From Syntrophus sp964555065 (GTDB taxonomy: Bacteria > Desulfobacterota > Syntrophia > Syntrophales > Syntrophaceae): a DNA stretch of 60,498 nt. How positions within the stretch are numbered: position 1 is the first letter of the stretch; each line of letters opens with the position of its first letter. Below are positions 7,560 to 17,388 of this stretch, one piece after another. Location of the stretch: positions 1 through 60,498 of the forward strand of contig CAZKRB010000006.1 in assembly GCA_964555065.1 (NCBI GenBank), in the 5' to 3' direction. The notes below the pieces were generated by a model. That model was given only the letters and a program-made list of their open reading frames with translations. It made no database searches and was not told the origin of the DNA. The position numbers and the translations under genes are program-made.

Positions 7560-8684
7560 ATGAAAAGAAGAACAACCCATGCAGTCTCCCACGTGACGCG
7601 GCTTTCGCTCGCGGTTATGATTTTGTTGCTTACCCTCTTTTTTCTCCATCAACCCGCCCATGCCGCTTCTCTTGCCGACAGTTCCGCCGCGGCAATGAAA
7701 CTTGTCGCGTTTGGCGCCGATCCCCGAGTCGGGTTCGATGAGCAGGCCGCTGCCACCCTGGTGGATTATGTCATTGGAGCCAAACCGAGCAGGGAAGCGG
7801 CTCTCCCAGCGCACCAGAAGGCCACGGGAGCCTATTATGAATACGATACCAGGATCAGCTTCGCCAACTTCCTGAAATATTCCTACAGCAACCAGATTCC
7901 CTCAACCCTTACCAGTCCGGCTTCCCTCCGGTACTCCCTGTGGTCCGATCTTCCGGGGAGATCGCAGAAATTGCCCGGCAACTGGGAATTGGCGCCATCC
8001 GACGGCAAGCCCGTGATCGTTCGGGGGATGGAACGCATCGGCATCACCCCGGACATCAACACCGGGGTCTATTATAAATACGATCTGAAGAAGACCCTGA
8101 TCCTGTTCAATCATCAGAATCGGCAGGTGCTGATTTCCATTTCCAAGCAGGCGAGGATTTCCGATGTGGGCAAAAAGGGCCTCATCCTGGGTAATGATGA
8201 CGACTGGAATTACTATTATTCCGGGGAAGTCGGCTCCAACATGGCTGGGCTGGGCTGGGTCAAGTCCTACATCTATGACTATTTTTCCGTGGGTGTTCAT
8301 GTCCAGTCGGGCGCTTCGGTCCGCTCCGGCCATTTTCAGTGGATTCGCGCCGGCTGGTCGGGAATGAATTTTGCCGAGCCAAAGCATGTCCTCAAGGGCA
8401 TGAAGCGCAACGCCCGCAATTCAAAAGAAATCCTTGAATCCCCGAAATTGCCCTCGCCGAACCAGGTTGTATCGACGTATCAGCGGCTTGCCTCCCTGTC
8501 CCAGAATGCTTTGGCCGAGAAATACGCCGCCCTGCAACAGGCCAGGCAGAGGCTGGCAGCGATCGGCAGAATCGCCGTCAAAACTCAGGAATCCTCCACC
8601 TCCAAGGAGCAGATCGTCCAGGAATTGATGCTGGAATATTTCAAGAGAGTCCTCGGCAAGCCGGCCCTGCTGGCCAATCTTTAA
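7560..8684 (+). CDS. Secreted protein of unknown family
   Basis: The protein has 374 residues with a signal peptide (about 1-35, hydrophobic core LAVMILLLTLFFL, cut near AHAA). The central region (80-280) is rich in Tyr, Trp and Gly in a beta-like pattern (for example GNDDDWNYYYSGEVG). The C-terminal 80 residues are helical (AEKYAALQQARQRLAAIGRI). I do not recognise a family and see no catalytic motif. AAGGAG precedes the start at a longer distance. It is probably periplasmic or surface-associated. Confidence 0.8.
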   Translation: MKRRTTHAVSHVTRLSLAVMILLLTLFFLHQPAHAASLADSSAAAMKLVAFGADPRVGFDEQAAATLVDYVIGAKPSREAALPAHQKATGAYYEYDTRISFANFLKYSYSNQIPSTLTSPASLRYSLWSDLPGRSQKLPGNWELAPSDGKPVIVRGMERIGITPDINTGVYYKYDLKKTLILFNHQNRQVLISISKQARISDVGKKGLILGNDDDWNYYYSGEVGSNMAGLGWVKSYIYDYFSVGVHVQSGASVRSGHFQWIRAGWSGMNFAEPKHVLKGMKRNARNSKEILESPKLPSPNQVVSTYQRLASLSQNALAEKYAALQQARQRLAAIGRIAVKTQESSTSKEQIVQELMLEYFKRVLGKPALLANL

Positions 8685-8715
8685 CAGATCAAAATCCAAT
8701 GTCTTTCCGTTATTT

Positions 8716-8743
8716 CGCAGCGGCGCTTTCGGGCGCCGTTGCG
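8716..8743 (+). terminator. Terminator-like hairpin
   Basis: An 11-bp stem with one mismatch (8716-8726 with 8733-8743) closes a 6-base loop, about 30 bases after the stop at 8684. Only a short T-rich run (ATTTATG) follows, so it is a moderate terminator. Confidence 0.55.
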
Positions 8744-8833
8744 ATTTATGATGGCCGGAAGTTCCGCTTACGGGCCGAAAATCTTTGAGCCGGGCAAGCG
8801 AGCGATACGAATCAAGCGACACGAATAAACGGG

Positions 8834-9484
8834 ATGAGGACTCTGATGGCGAAACCGGGTAAGGAGAACGAAAAAATCGAAATCATTCTGTTCGATTTCG
8901 GTGGGGTGCTGGCGGAAGAGGGATGGAAACAGGGTTTCCGGGTAATCGCGGAGGCCAGTGGCTTGGATGGCGATGCACTGATCGAGGCCTCCATAGACGT
9001 TGTCTACGACACCGGTTATCTCCTGGGGAAAGGTTCCGAACGCAGCTTCTGGAATGCCATGAGAGAAAAGACGGGCATCCGGGGGGATGACGCGTCCTTG
9101 AGGGAGGAAATCGTTTCCCGGTTTCTTCCCCGGGAGTGGATGCTCGATCTGGTCAAAAGATTGAAGGCGGAAAATTTCAAGGTCGGCATTCTCAGCGACC
9201 AGACGGATATCCTGGACCAATTGAACGAGCAATTCGATTTCTTCCCGCTGTTTGATTTCGTTTTCAACAGCTACCACCTGGGGAAGGGCAAGCGAAACCC
9301 CTCCCTGTTCGATGATTTGGCCCGGTTCCTGAAAACGGAGCCCCGCCGGATTCTTTTTGTCGATGACGACCCGGGACATGTGGAACGGGCCAGGCAGGAG
9401 GGCTGGCAGGCCATTCACTACCTGGATCGCGATTCCTTCTGCGCCGAGATAAAGAAAATCCTGTTCCCGGCAGAACCGGCATAG
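8834..9484 (+). CDS. HAD-superfamily hydrolase (subfamily IA)
   Basis: The protein has 216 residues. HAD motif I is ILFDFGGVLAEE near residue 20; the usual second Asp is replaced by Gly, as in YihX- and epoxide-hydrolase-type members. Motif II is the Ser in VGILSDQTD, motif III a Lys in the LGKGKRNPSLFD region, and motif IV ILFVDDDPGHVE. A helical cap lies between motifs I and II. Enzymes of this type are usually small-molecule phosphatases or dehalogenases; without the second Asp, non-phosphatase activity cannot be excluded. An alternative start lies four codons downstream. It seems to be transcribed alone. Confidence 0.85.
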   Translation: MRTLMAKPGKENEKIEIILFDFGGVLAEEGWKQGFRVIAEASGLDGDALIEASIDVVYDTGYLLGKGSERSFWNAMREKTGIRGDDASLREEIVSRFLPREWMLDLVKRLKAENFKVGILSDQTDILDQLNEQFDFFPLFDFVFNSYHLGKGKRNPSLFDDLARFLKTEPRRILFVDDDPGHVERARQEGWQAIHYLDRDSFCAEIKKILFPAEPA

Positions 9485-9514
9485 AACGTCGCTACGCCCT
9501 CGCCGCCGGGGCTT

Positions 9515-9754
9515 TCAAAAGCGGATGAACCATGCATCCAGGCGGCTCGCGTAGAGGAGAAGAAAAACCCTGCCTTCCCTCGTCTTCACCAGGAAGTAAT
9601 CGATCAGCGGCCTTTCCGACTTCACACCTCCTTCATACCAGCGATCAAGAATATCCGTCACTTCCCAACGCCGCCCCTGAAAGGTGAAGGCGACAGGGGA
9701 TTCATTAACTTTGTAGCCGCTCCGGCACTCCACCTCGACCCGTTCGTATTCCAT
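9515..9754 (-). CDS. Small conserved-type protein (DUF6504-like)
   Basis: A 79-residue soluble protein of mostly beta strands: MEYERVEVECRSGYKVNESP, then FQGRRWEVTDILDRWYEGG, then FLVKTREGRVFLLLY and a terminal DAWFIRF. The order of Gly-Tyr, F/W-rich strand, R-W-x-V and a final DxW resembles small proteins grouped as DUF6504; I recall this pattern but could not check it. No signal or membrane segment. Convergent with the HAD gene 30 bases away. Confidence 0.6.
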   Translation of the reverse strand: MEYERVEVECRSGYKVNESPVAFTFQGRRWEVTDILDRWYEGGVKSERPLIDYFLVKTREGRVFLLLYASRLDAWFIRF

Positions 9755-10020
9755 TTCCTGCCCTTTCCGGCGGGAGCCGAATTTTTCCCTTTGCTTCCAC
9801 TCTGGTCTGATGGATATATTCTATCCAGTTGGATACCCGGGATGCCTATTTAGTGATCAGGTTTTTCCCGGAGAACCGGACTCTGCACCTCTGCATCCTC
9901 TCGGCCTGTTGAATGTAATCATTTCAATTCCGGCAGCTTAGAATGTTCAATTGTACTCTGGCATGGGAAATGCCCTACCGCAAGTTAAAAAGAACGATTA
10001 TTACGAGGAGGTCATGAGGG

Positions 10021-10347
10021 ATGAAAAAGTTTGGAGTGATGCTGATTGCGATGTTCCTGGTGGCGGGCCTGTCATCTTCCGCCTTCGCTTTCGGTCCGGG
10101 TTGGGGGAGGCATGGAGGCCATGACAATCAAAGGAAATACGAACGTGGCTGGAATGATGGATACCACGGCCATGATCACGGCGGGCGCCACGGTTTCAGG
10201 GGCCATGAACGGGATTGGCGGGATGCCGGCCGCCATCACGAACGCCATGGGAATGGCCGCGAATCGGGGGCGATGATTTCTCTACCCCTGGTCCCGGTCC
10301 CGGGAATCAGCCAGATGTTTCCGAGCATTAACTTCAGCATTCACTAA
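10021..10347 (+). CDS. Secreted His/Gly/Arg-rich protein
   Basis: The protein has 108 residues with the signal peptide MKKFGVMLIAMFLVAGLSSSAFA. The mature part is dominated by His, Gly, Arg and Asp (GYHGHDHGGRHGFRGHERDW), which could bind metal ions or be an extended envelope peptide. The last ~25 residues are quite different (Pro/Val/Ile-rich), so the 3' end may have shifted frame. A very strong AGGAGGT site precedes the start. The upstream gap 9755-10020 shows no gene. Confidence 0.65.
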   Translation: MKKFGVMLIAMFLVAGLSSSAFAFGPGWGRHGGHDNQRKYERGWNDGYHGHDHGGRHGFRGHERDWRDAGRHHERHGNGRESGAMISLPLVPVPGISQMFPSINFSIH

Positions 10348-10467
10348 AAGAGGCAAGGCCCGGGGAGAGGCTGCTGAACCGGGGAAAAGAAAAATCGCCG
10401 CGATGAAGAGTCGTTGCCGAGCATTAAAATGAAAAAACCATTTAAAACTTAGAGGAGGCAATATTAC

Positions 10468-11112
10468 ATGAAAAAGGTGTTTTTAGGAACCATGTTCTGG
10501 GCGTCGCTGATGATCGCTCCCATGTCGGCCATGGCCGGGGTCGATGTTCATGTCAGCATTCCCCTTCCGCCGGCGATCGTGTTTTCCGCGCCACCGGCTG
10601 CCGTGGTGATCCCGGAAACGTATGTCTACGGTTTTCCCGATGTGCAGGCGGAGATCTTTTTCTATGACGGTTGGTGGTGGCGGCCGTGGGAGGGGCGCTG
10701 GTATCGGTCACGCCATCATGACCACGGCTGGACAAACTACAAGCATGTCCCCGCTTTTTATTCCAGTGTCCCGCCGAATTGGAGGAATGACTACCGGGAG
10801 CGCCGCTGGAAAGGGCGACAGTGGGATCACCAGCGCGTCCCTTACAACCGGCTCCAGGGCAACTGGAAGCAATGGGAGCGCGATAAGTATTGGGAGAAGC
10901 ATCACAACTGGGGGGTCCGGAATGGTCGGCCACGGTCGGAGCATCGGGATTTCCGGCCCCAGCCGCCTGACAGCAGGCATGGCCGGCCTGATCACGCAGT
11001 GAAGCACCAGGGCCCTCCACAGCATTCCCCGGGGCAGGGACACCAGGATAGAGGACAACAAGACCGAGGCGGCCACGATAGGGGCGGGCGCGATCGGCAG
11101 GATAGAAGGTAG
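10468..11112 (+). CDS. Secreted Trp/Tyr/Arg-rich protein
   Basis: The protein has 214 residues, with a signal peptide (residues 1-23, cut after AMA). It then has a Pro-rich strand (IPLPPAIVFSAPPAAVVIP) and an aromatic core (IFFYDGWWWRPWEGRWYRSR). The C-terminus is a basic low-complexity tail of repeated D-R-G-G/Q units. This layout is common in small secreted proteins of Geobacter-like Desulfobacterota, of unknown function. AGAGGAGG precedes the start. It follows another low-complexity secreted protein and converges with sbcC. Confidence 0.7.
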   Translation: MKKVFLGTMFWASLMIAPMSAMAGVDVHVSIPLPPAIVFSAPPAAVVIPETYVYGFPDVQAEIFFYDGWWWRPWEGRWYRSRHHDHGWTNYKHVPAFYSSVPPNWRNDYRERRWKGRQWDHQRVPYNRLQGNWKQWERDKYWEKHHNWGVRNGRPRSEHRDFRPQPPDSRHGRPDHAVKHQGPPQHSPGQGHQDRGQQDRGGHDRGGRDRQDRR

Positions 11113-11123
11113 ACAATAAAAAG

Positions 11124-14100
11124 TTATCCGATCCTTCGGCATCCGGGTCCGGACAGGGTACTGTGGCCTCCTGCTCGGGGAGTGACCTGGATCCGGGCGC
11201 CGATCCGTTCTTTCAGAGCCGGGACGTGGGAAATGATGCCGATCAGCTTGCCGTCCCTGCGCAGCCCCGTCAGGGTTTCCAGGGCGGTTTCCAGGGCGTC
11301 TTCGTCGAGGGTGCCGAATCCTTCGTCGAGGAAGAGGGAATCCACCCGCACCTTCCGGCTGGCCATGGCGGAAAGGCCGAGGGCCAGGGCCAGGCTGACG
11401 ATAAAGCTTTCTCCGCCGGAGAGATTCTTCGTGGATCGGATTTCTCCGGCCTGGTAGTTGTCGATGACGTTGAGCTCCAGGGGCTGGGCCGAATCGCGGA
11501 TCAGCAGGTAGCGGTCCGTCATCTTCCGCAGCTGCCGGTTGGCATGGCGGGTCATCATCTCAAAGGTCAGGCCCTGGGCGAAGTTGCGGAACTTCTTTCC
11601 GTCGGCCGAACCGATGAGTTCGTGGAGATCCTTCCAGCGGGTCCATTCCTTCCGCTGGGCTTCCATCTTTCCCAGGCGCTCGTGCAGTTGTTCCTTCCTC
11701 TTCTTGTTTTCGCTCAAGTTCTGCAGGAGGCCGCCGATTTCCAGACGGGTCTGCTTCAGATCCCCCTCGCAGGTATCGAGGTCGGCTTGCAGGGATTCCC
11801 CGGGCTGGTCGGTCAGTTTTTTTGCGCGCTCCGAGGCCAGGGCCTCCAGCCGGTCCTTCCGTCTGGCCTCCCCCTCGGCCCCCTCCCGGAGCAGGGCGCT
11901 TTCCCTCCGGGATAAGGCCTCCCGTTTCTCCTCACTCAGCCGAGCAGCCAGGAACTGGTCCTGCGTTTCGAATCCTGCGGCCCGGATCCCCGCGGAAAAC
12001 TCCCGCTCCGCGACGGACAGGTCCCGATCCCTCTCCTGTGTGCCCAGGGTCAGGAGTGCGATTTTTTCCTGCAAGACGCTGATTTCCCTTTCGATTTCCA
12101 CCAGCTTTTCCCGTGCCCGTTCCAAGGCTTTACCCGCCGCGTCCACTTTTGCGGCCAGACTCTCCTCCACCTGGTCCGGCTCCTGATCTCCGAAAAGCTC
12201 CCGGCGCAAAGCGCGCAAACCCTCCAACTCTCGATTCAGGGCCGCACGATCCTCCTGCCTTTCCGCCAGCTCCTGTTCGAGGCGGTCGAGCAGGGCTCTG
12301 TTTTTGCCGATTCCGGCCCGCAGATCGCCGATCTTCCGCTCGTGACGGGTTTTCTCTTCCTCCTTGACCTGCCACAGGTTCCGGCGCTCTGTTAGCCGAC
12401 GCAGGATTCCTTCCCGGTCTTTGGGAGGGAGGGCATCGATGCCGAAGGGTGCGACCTCCTTAAGCGCCGCAGCCAGTTCCTGGTCGGCCTCCTCGGCTAA
12501 AGCTGCGCAGTCCCGGACCAGGCGATCATGCTCGGAAACGGCGGCTTCCAACTGATGACTCGCTTCCCGGAAGGCCTTTTCCCCTTCCTCAAAGGCCAGC
12601 CGTTTCTTTTCCAGGGCGGCGAGCGCCCCTTTCACGTTTGTTTCCTTCTCTTCGACCGCGGTGATGACGGCGGAGTATTCGTCGATCTTCCGCCCGGCCC
12701 GCTGAATTTCCCCTGCGATTTCCTTGGTCCGCTGATCCGGAGCGGCCTCGATGCGCAATGCCTGAAAAGCCTCGCGGCAAAGCCTTTCGTCCTCTTCGAT
12801 CAGCTCTTTTTTTTTCGCCAACTCTTTTTCATTCTGGACGATCTCTGCGTCTTTCCCCGCCCGTCGCCCTTCCATGGTTTGCAGGGTGCGGGATACCGCC
12901 TGGTACGCTTTCCTCTTTTCCTTCAGTGACCGTTCCGTCTCGTTCCATGCCGGGACATTGCCCCGGGCATATGGATGTTCGACGGCCCCGCACAGGGGGC
13001 AGGGTTGACCGTCCTCCAGCCGCTTCCGGTCTTCTTCCAGGTCGTGGATTCGCGCCAGGAGAGCCGCCCGGATCTCCAGATGCTCGATGTCCCGCTCCAA
13101 AAGGGCCCTTTTCCCCGCAGCTGCCTCAAGCTCCCGTACCAGGATCCCCAGGTCGGCCCTGGCCGAGGAAAGGCCCGTGTAGAGTTCCTCCATTGCCACT
13201 CCCGTCTTGCCGATCCGGTGGCTGACCTCGGCCGCGGCAACCAACAGGCGCTCCCGCTCCTTCAGAGCCTCCTTCTCTTCCCGCCACCGGCCGATCTCCC
13301 GTCCGGCAAGCAAGGCGGTGATTTCCTCCGCCAGCCGGCGCGCTTCGTTCCGCCCCCTCTCGTAATCCCGGCGTGATGTCTCGACCTTGGCTTCCAGTGT
13401 TCGGCATTGTGCGCTTAGGGTCTCTTTTTTCCCGGCGGCTGCGGCAATCCTTTCACCCAGTTGAGACTGCCGGGACTCGATATTCCGGAGGGACTCGAAG
13501 GAGCGGGAAATGGCGGAGAGGTCGGTCACCAGGGCCGCGTCGGAAGCGGCTTTTTCCTGGTAGGCGTAGACGGCCTCCATGGCTTCCCGATGCCCGGCCA
13601 AGTCCCGTACCTCCTTTTCGACCTCCAGCCGGTACCCCTTTCCCTGCTTATAGCCGTCAGCCAGGACCCGGTCCTTCTCTTCCAGTTGCCTGTTCTGTTC
13701 GTGAATCCGGGCGTCGAGTTCCCGCACCTTTTTGATGACGGACCCTTCCGCGAGTTGCCGACCCCGCGTCCTTTCCAGCGCCACACCGACATCCTGAGCG
13801 GCCGCCCAAGCTGCCGCGCGGGCCTGGTCCTTTCCCGGCAGCATAGACCGCAAGGCGGCCAGCGCCTTGAGGTCCGCCTCCTGCTGTCCGCGCAGGGCGC
13901 AGATTTCCCGGTAATCTCCCTCCAGGGTCAGGGCCTTGCGGGCTCGGTCAAGCTTTCCGGCCTCCGGTTCAAAAGCCGCCCGCCGTTCCTCAAACTCCTG
14001 CCGCTCCGAATCCAGTACGGCCAGTTCTCCCTCCAGGGTCCTGATTCCCTCCAGCCAGAGCAGGGCCTTTTGCAGCTCCGCCGCCTTTCCCGCCAGTCCC

Positions 14101-14798
14101 TTCTCCCGCTCCTGCTTGTCCTGTAAACCGGACTGCAGCTCCCTTTCTTCCTCGGCGCTAAGGACATGAATCCCCTTCAGTTCCCCCTGCAGCTCCTCCA
14201 GCTTTGCCCGCTCCAGGGAATGGCGCTCGTGCACTTTCACGGAGATCAGGCTGTAGATTTCCGTCCCGGTGATCTGTTCCAGGATGGGGGCCCGCTTGTC
14301 GGGGGAGGCCTGGAGAAAGGCCGCGAAGCCCCCCTGGGCAAGGAGCATCGAGCGGGTGAAGCGCTCGTAATCCATCCCCGTGACCTTTTCGACGAATTCC
14401 CCCACGGCGGTGAGCTTCGCCTCCAGGATCATCCCCGACTGGTCATCGGCGATTTCATGGCGCGCCGGCTGCAGCTCGCCGCCGGGCCTTCTCCGGGCGC
14501 GGTGCTGGCTCCAGTGGCAGCGGTAGCGTCCCCTCTGCGTCTCGAAGGCGACCTCGGCGAAGCATTCTCCCGCCTGACGCGACATGATCTCGTTTGTGCT
14601 CCTGGTGACCTTGTCCAGGCGGGGAGTCCGGCCGTAGAGGCCGAGGCAGAGGGCATCCAGGAGAGTCGTTTTTCCCGAACCGGTGGGGCCGGTGATGGCG
14701 AAGAGGCCGTCGGAGGCATAGTCCGGGTGGGTGAAATCGATCTCCCAGGCGCCGGAGAGGGAATTGAGGTTTTGAAACCGCACGCTCAAGATCCGCAT
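11124..14798 (-). CDS. sbcC: Exonuclease subunit SbcC
   Basis: The protein has 1224 residues. An N-terminal ATPase half has Walker A GPTGSGKTTLLDALCL near residue 38 and an active Q-loop region (RSMLLAQGGFAAFL). Two long coiled-coil arms flank the zinc hook CPLCG near residue 600. The C-terminal half has the ABC signature NLSGGESFIVSLALAL and Walker B VDSLFLDEGFGTLD. With SbcD it forms the Mre11/Rad50-type complex that cuts hairpins and DNA ends during repair and replication. The length and layout are normal for the family. It starts 9 bases after the sbcD stop in the same operon. Confidence 0.97.
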   Translation of the reverse strand: MRILSVRFQNLNSLSGAWEIDFTHPDYASDGLFAITGPTGSGKTTLLDALCLGLYGRTPRLDKVTRSTNEIMSRQAGECFAEVAFETQRGRYRCHWSQHRARRRPGGELQPARHEIADDQSGMILEAKLTAVGEFVEKVTGMDYERFTRSMLLAQGGFAAFLQASPDKRAPILEQITGTEIYSLISVKVHERHSLERAKLEELQGELKGIHVLSAEEERELQSGLQDKQEREKGLAGKAAELQKALLWLEGIRTLEGELAVLDSERQEFEERRAAFEPEAGKLDRARKALTLEGDYREICALRGQQEADLKALAALRSMLPGKDQARAAAWAAAQDVGVALERTRGRQLAEGSVIKKVRELDARIHEQNRQLEEKDRVLADGYKQGKGYRLEVEKEVRDLAGHREAMEAVYAYQEKAASDAALVTDLSAISRSFESLRNIESRQSQLGERIAAAAGKKETLSAQCRTLEAKVETSRRDYERGRNEARRLAEEITALLAGREIGRWREEKEALKERERLLVAAAEVSHRIGKTGVAMEELYTGLSSARADLGILVRELEAAAGKRALLERDIEHLEIRAALLARIHDLEEDRKRLEDGQPCPLCGAVEHPYARGNVPAWNETERSLKEKRKAYQAVSRTLQTMEGRRAGKDAEIVQNEKELAKKKELIEEDERLCREAFQALRIEAAPDQRTKEIAGEIQRAGRKIDEYSAVITAVEEKETNVKGALAALEKKRLAFEEGEKAFREASHQLEAAVSEHDRLVRDCAALAEEADQELAAALKEVAPFGIDALPPKDREGILRRLTERRNLWQVKEEEKTRHERKIGDLRAGIGKNRALLDRLEQELAERQEDRAALNRELEGLRALRRELFGDQEPDQVEESLAAKVDAAGKALERAREKLVEIEREISVLQEKIALLTLGTQERDRDLSVAEREFSAGIRAAGFETQDQFLAARLSEEKREALSRRESALLREGAEGEARRKDRLEALASERAKKLTDQPGESLQADLDTCEGDLKQTRLEIGGLLQNLSENKKRKEQLHERLGKMEAQRKEWTRWKDLHELIGSADGKKFRNFAQGLTFEMMTRHANRQLRKMTDRYLLIRDSAQPLELNVIDNYQAGEIRSTKNLSGGESFIVSLALALGLSAMASRKVRVDSLFLDEGFGTLDEDALETALETLTGLRRDGKLIGIISHVPALKERIGARIQVTPRAGGHSTLSGPGCRRIG

Positions 14799-14807
14799 CC
14801 TGTTCTC

Positions 14808-16037
14808 CTATTCGGCCCGAGGGTCTGCGTCGTTCAAAGAGACCAGGATCTCCCCGTAGGCATCCAGCATCGGCCGGCGCTGCTCTTCAGGAACTTCGTG
14901 GGCGTCGAGGCAGCGTTGAAACACCTCCGTCACCTCCAGGTCATCGAGCGTCTCCTCCTGACCTTCCCCGCTCAGGACGCGTTCGAGGATCCGGTTGTTC
15001 TTGACCCGGAGGATCTCGATGGCGGTCTCCGCGACGGCGTTGTCCAGCTTCTCCCGCAGCGTCGAGGCGATCTCGCTCCCCTCGTAGATGATCTCCAGCC
15101 AGGCCCGGCTGCCCCGGGCTTTCAGTCCAGCGATCTGCCGGGCGAGCGTCGGCCAATCCCCCCGCAGGGTCTTCAACTCCTGAAAGCGGGGCACGGGGAG
15201 CGTCGAGACGGTCGGAGCGGCGTCGGCAAACTCCACCACGATGACGGTCTTCTCTTGGTCCGCTTCCCCGAAGCCGATGGGCAGGGGAGAGCCGGAATAG
15301 CGGATCAAATCGGAGCCGCTGACCTTCTGGGGAATGTGCAGATGCCCCAGGGCCAGGTAATCGATGCCGTCGGGAAAGACGTCCTTCCCCACCTGCGCCA
15401 GAGAGCCGATGTACAGCTCGCGGACGCCGTCGCCTTCCATTGTCCGGCCGCCCGCCGCGAAGAGATGTCCCATGGCCACGATCGGCACCGGCTTCTCCAG
15501 CGCCGCCCGCTTTTCCTCCGCCGCACCGCAGACCGCACGGTAATGAGCGCGAATCCCGTCGATGATTTTTCTCTCCTTGTCCGCTACGCTCTCCCCCGCC
15601 TCGGAGGTGCGGAGGTCCCGGTCCCTGAGATAGGGGACGGCGCAGAGGATCAGCCACGGGGCGCCGTCCGGGCCGGGCAGGACGATCACCTCGTCGTCCG
15701 GCTGCGGGGAGGCATAGCCGATGACATGGATGTTGAGGAATTTGAGGAGCTCCTTCGGGGCATTCAGGAAGGAGGGGGAATCGTGATTTCCGGCGATGAC
15801 CACCACGGAGCGGCCGGGAGCGGAGGCGGCGCGGCAGAGGAAGCGGTAATACAACTCCTGGGAGCGGTTGCTCGGCGTGCTGTTGTCGAAAATATCTCCT
15901 GCCACCAGGAGCCCATCGATCTTTTCCGCCTCCATCCGTTCGGCCAGCCAGTTCAGGAAGGCTTCGTCCTCGTCGTACCGTTTGCGGCCATAGAGGGTGC
16001 GCCCGAGGTGCCAGTCGGAGGTGTGGAGAAGCTTCAT
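14808..16037 (-). CDS. sbcD: Exonuclease subunit SbcD
   Basis: The protein has 409 residues and an Mre11-type metallophosphoesterase domain with the metal motifs TSDWHLG, AGDIFD, AGNHDS and LGHLHIPQ. The C-terminal capping domain follows from about residue 270. Start 16037 (MKLLHTSDWH) was chosen because GAGGAAG lies just upstream and overlaps the stop of the preceding phosphoesterase; the frame extends further but into that gene. It is the nuclease subunit partnering SbcC, encoded immediately downstream. Confidence 0.96.
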   Translation of the reverse strand: MKLLHTSDWHLGRTLYGRKRYDEDEAFLNWLAERMEAEKIDGLLVAGDIFDNSTPSNRSQELYYRFLCRAASAPGRSVVVIAGNHDSPSFLNAPKELLKFLNIHVIGYASPQPDDEVIVLPGPDGAPWLILCAVPYLRDRDLRTSEAGESVADKERKIIDGIRAHYRAVCGAAEEKRAALEKPVPIVAMGHLFAAGGRTMEGDGVRELYIGSLAQVGKDVFPDGIDYLALGHLHIPQKVSGSDLIRYSGSPLPIGFGEADQEKTVIVVEFADAAPTVSTLPVPRFQELKTLRGDWPTLARQIAGLKARGSRAWLEIIYEGSEIASTLREKLDNAVAETAIEILRVKNNRILERVLSGEGQEETLDDLEVTEVFQRCLDAHEVPEEQRRPMLDAYGEILVSLNDADPRAE

Positions 16038-16045
16038 CGTCTTCC

Positions 16046-17200
16046 TCAGAGGTTCACCCGCTCCTCTTTCAGCACCGTGCTTTTTCCCGTCTCCGTCCAT
16101 TGGCAGACGCGCACCCGGCGCTCGTTTTGGTCCCTCAGGGTTTCGATCTCCACGTAGGTCCAGAGTTTTTCGTCGGAAGAATCGCACCAGGTTCCGCAGT
16201 TGGCGTAGATGCGGTCGTCCACAAACCACGAGTCCTTGTCCAGTTCCCAGTCGTGGCTGTGGCCGAAGACGACGATGTTCGTGTCGTTTTTCTTGCAGAG
16301 GCGGTCGGCGGCGTCATCGAGGTAGCCGATTTCCGCGAGGATCGATTTGAAGGCGATGCCCGCGCCCAGGCGCTCTTTCCACTGGTCGTAGAGATTCCGG
16401 TATTTATCCGCAATGTCCCGGGCGCAGACCCAGACCTCCCTGCCCTCCCGGTTGGGCATGCGGATGGGCGTTTCCAGGGACAGGCAGGCCTCCTCCAGAA
16501 CGGCCTCGAAGACGCAGGGGACGAATTTGTCGGGGCCGACCGCTTCCAGGACGTCGTCCACGTAGGTCCACCAGTGACGGTCGCCCTGCCCGGTGTTGTA
16601 GGTCTTGGTCGCCACGGCCCGCGAGATGAAATAGCCCAAAGGGAGCCGGGAGCCGGGGCTGTTGATCGGGTCGGGGGCATTGAACATGGCGTGGGCGCTG
16701 CCGTGCTCCGCCCGGAGGCGGCTGGAGCGGTAGACGCTGGAGCCGGAATTCCAGACCGCGGTGCCGCCGAAAATCATCCTCGTTTTCGGGTCTGCGGTGC
16801 CGCCGAAGTGCTTTTCAATCACCGCCGGGGTCAGTTCCATGTCATGATTTCCCGGGAGGCAGACGACGCGGATGTCCGGATTCCGGCAGAGGCTGAGCAG
16901 GGCCTGCAACACCGGGTCGCCGGCATCGAGCCGCGAGTTGATGATCTGATCGAGGGTCGGGGGCTCGACATCCACGGGAACCACCCAGTTGTCGAAGAGG
17001 TCCCCGATGAAAATCACTTCCTCCACATCCGGCCGGCTGTTGACGTGCTTCAGGAAATTTGCCAGGGCCTCCGTGTCCTTCCGGTCCGGCCAGGTGTAGT
17101 CGTACTTGCCCGGGGGCAGCTGGGGGATCAGGGAAATGTGCAGGTCGCTGGCAAAGATCCTTTTGTTCCTTATCGTCATTGGCTTGGTTCTGGGAGCCAT
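16046..17200 (-). CDS. Calcineurin-like metallophosphoesterase
   Basis: The protein has 384 residues with the full set of metal-binding motifs: FASDLHIS near residue 18, IGDLFDNW near 67, PGNHDME near 120 and VVFGHSHDWE near 320. The long middle insert (about 160-300) with aromatic-rich sequence is not present in SbcD and resembles UDP-2,3-diacylglucosamine or nucleotidase-type phosphoesterases. The substrate is unknown. A GGAGG site precedes the start. It overlaps the sbcD ribosome site with its stop codon, so the three genes are co-transcribed, with this one first. A DNA-related role is plausible from that link only. Confidence 0.85.
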   Translation of the reverse strand: MAPRTKPMTIRNKRIFASDLHISLIPQLPPGKYDYTWPDRKDTEALANFLKHVNSRPDVEEVIFIGDLFDNWVVPVDVEPPTLDQIINSRLDAGDPVLQALLSLCRNPDIRVVCLPGNHDMELTPAVIEKHFGGTADPKTRMIFGGTAVWNSGSSVYRSSRLRAEHGSAHAMFNAPDPINSPGSRLPLGYFISRAVATKTYNTGQGDRHWWTYVDDVLEAVGPDKFVPCVFEAVLEEACLSLETPIRMPNREGREVWVCARDIADKYRNLYDQWKERLGAGIAFKSILAEIGYLDDAADRLCKKNDTNIVVFGHSHDWELDKDSWFVDDRIYANCGTWCDSSDEKLWTYVEIETLRDQNERRVRVCQWTETGKSTVLKEERVNL

Positions 17201-17388
17201 CTGGTTCCTCCGTTTTCAGTCCTGGTTTTTCCGCGGTACTTGCTAAACGCACCCCAACTCAAGAATCTTCCTTCTCATCCTGAACACGCTACGCCAACCT
17301 TTTGAGTAAATCAATTTTTTTCACAGAACGAAAAATCCAACCAGGGGGTGGATGGAGGACGGAAATTCTTTTCCGCAACATCCTTCCA

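Noticed and set aside
14166..16157. A 663-codon plus-strand frame opposite sbcD/sbcC
   Set aside because: It spans the border of two well-supported minus-strand genes and shows no domain or ribosome site.
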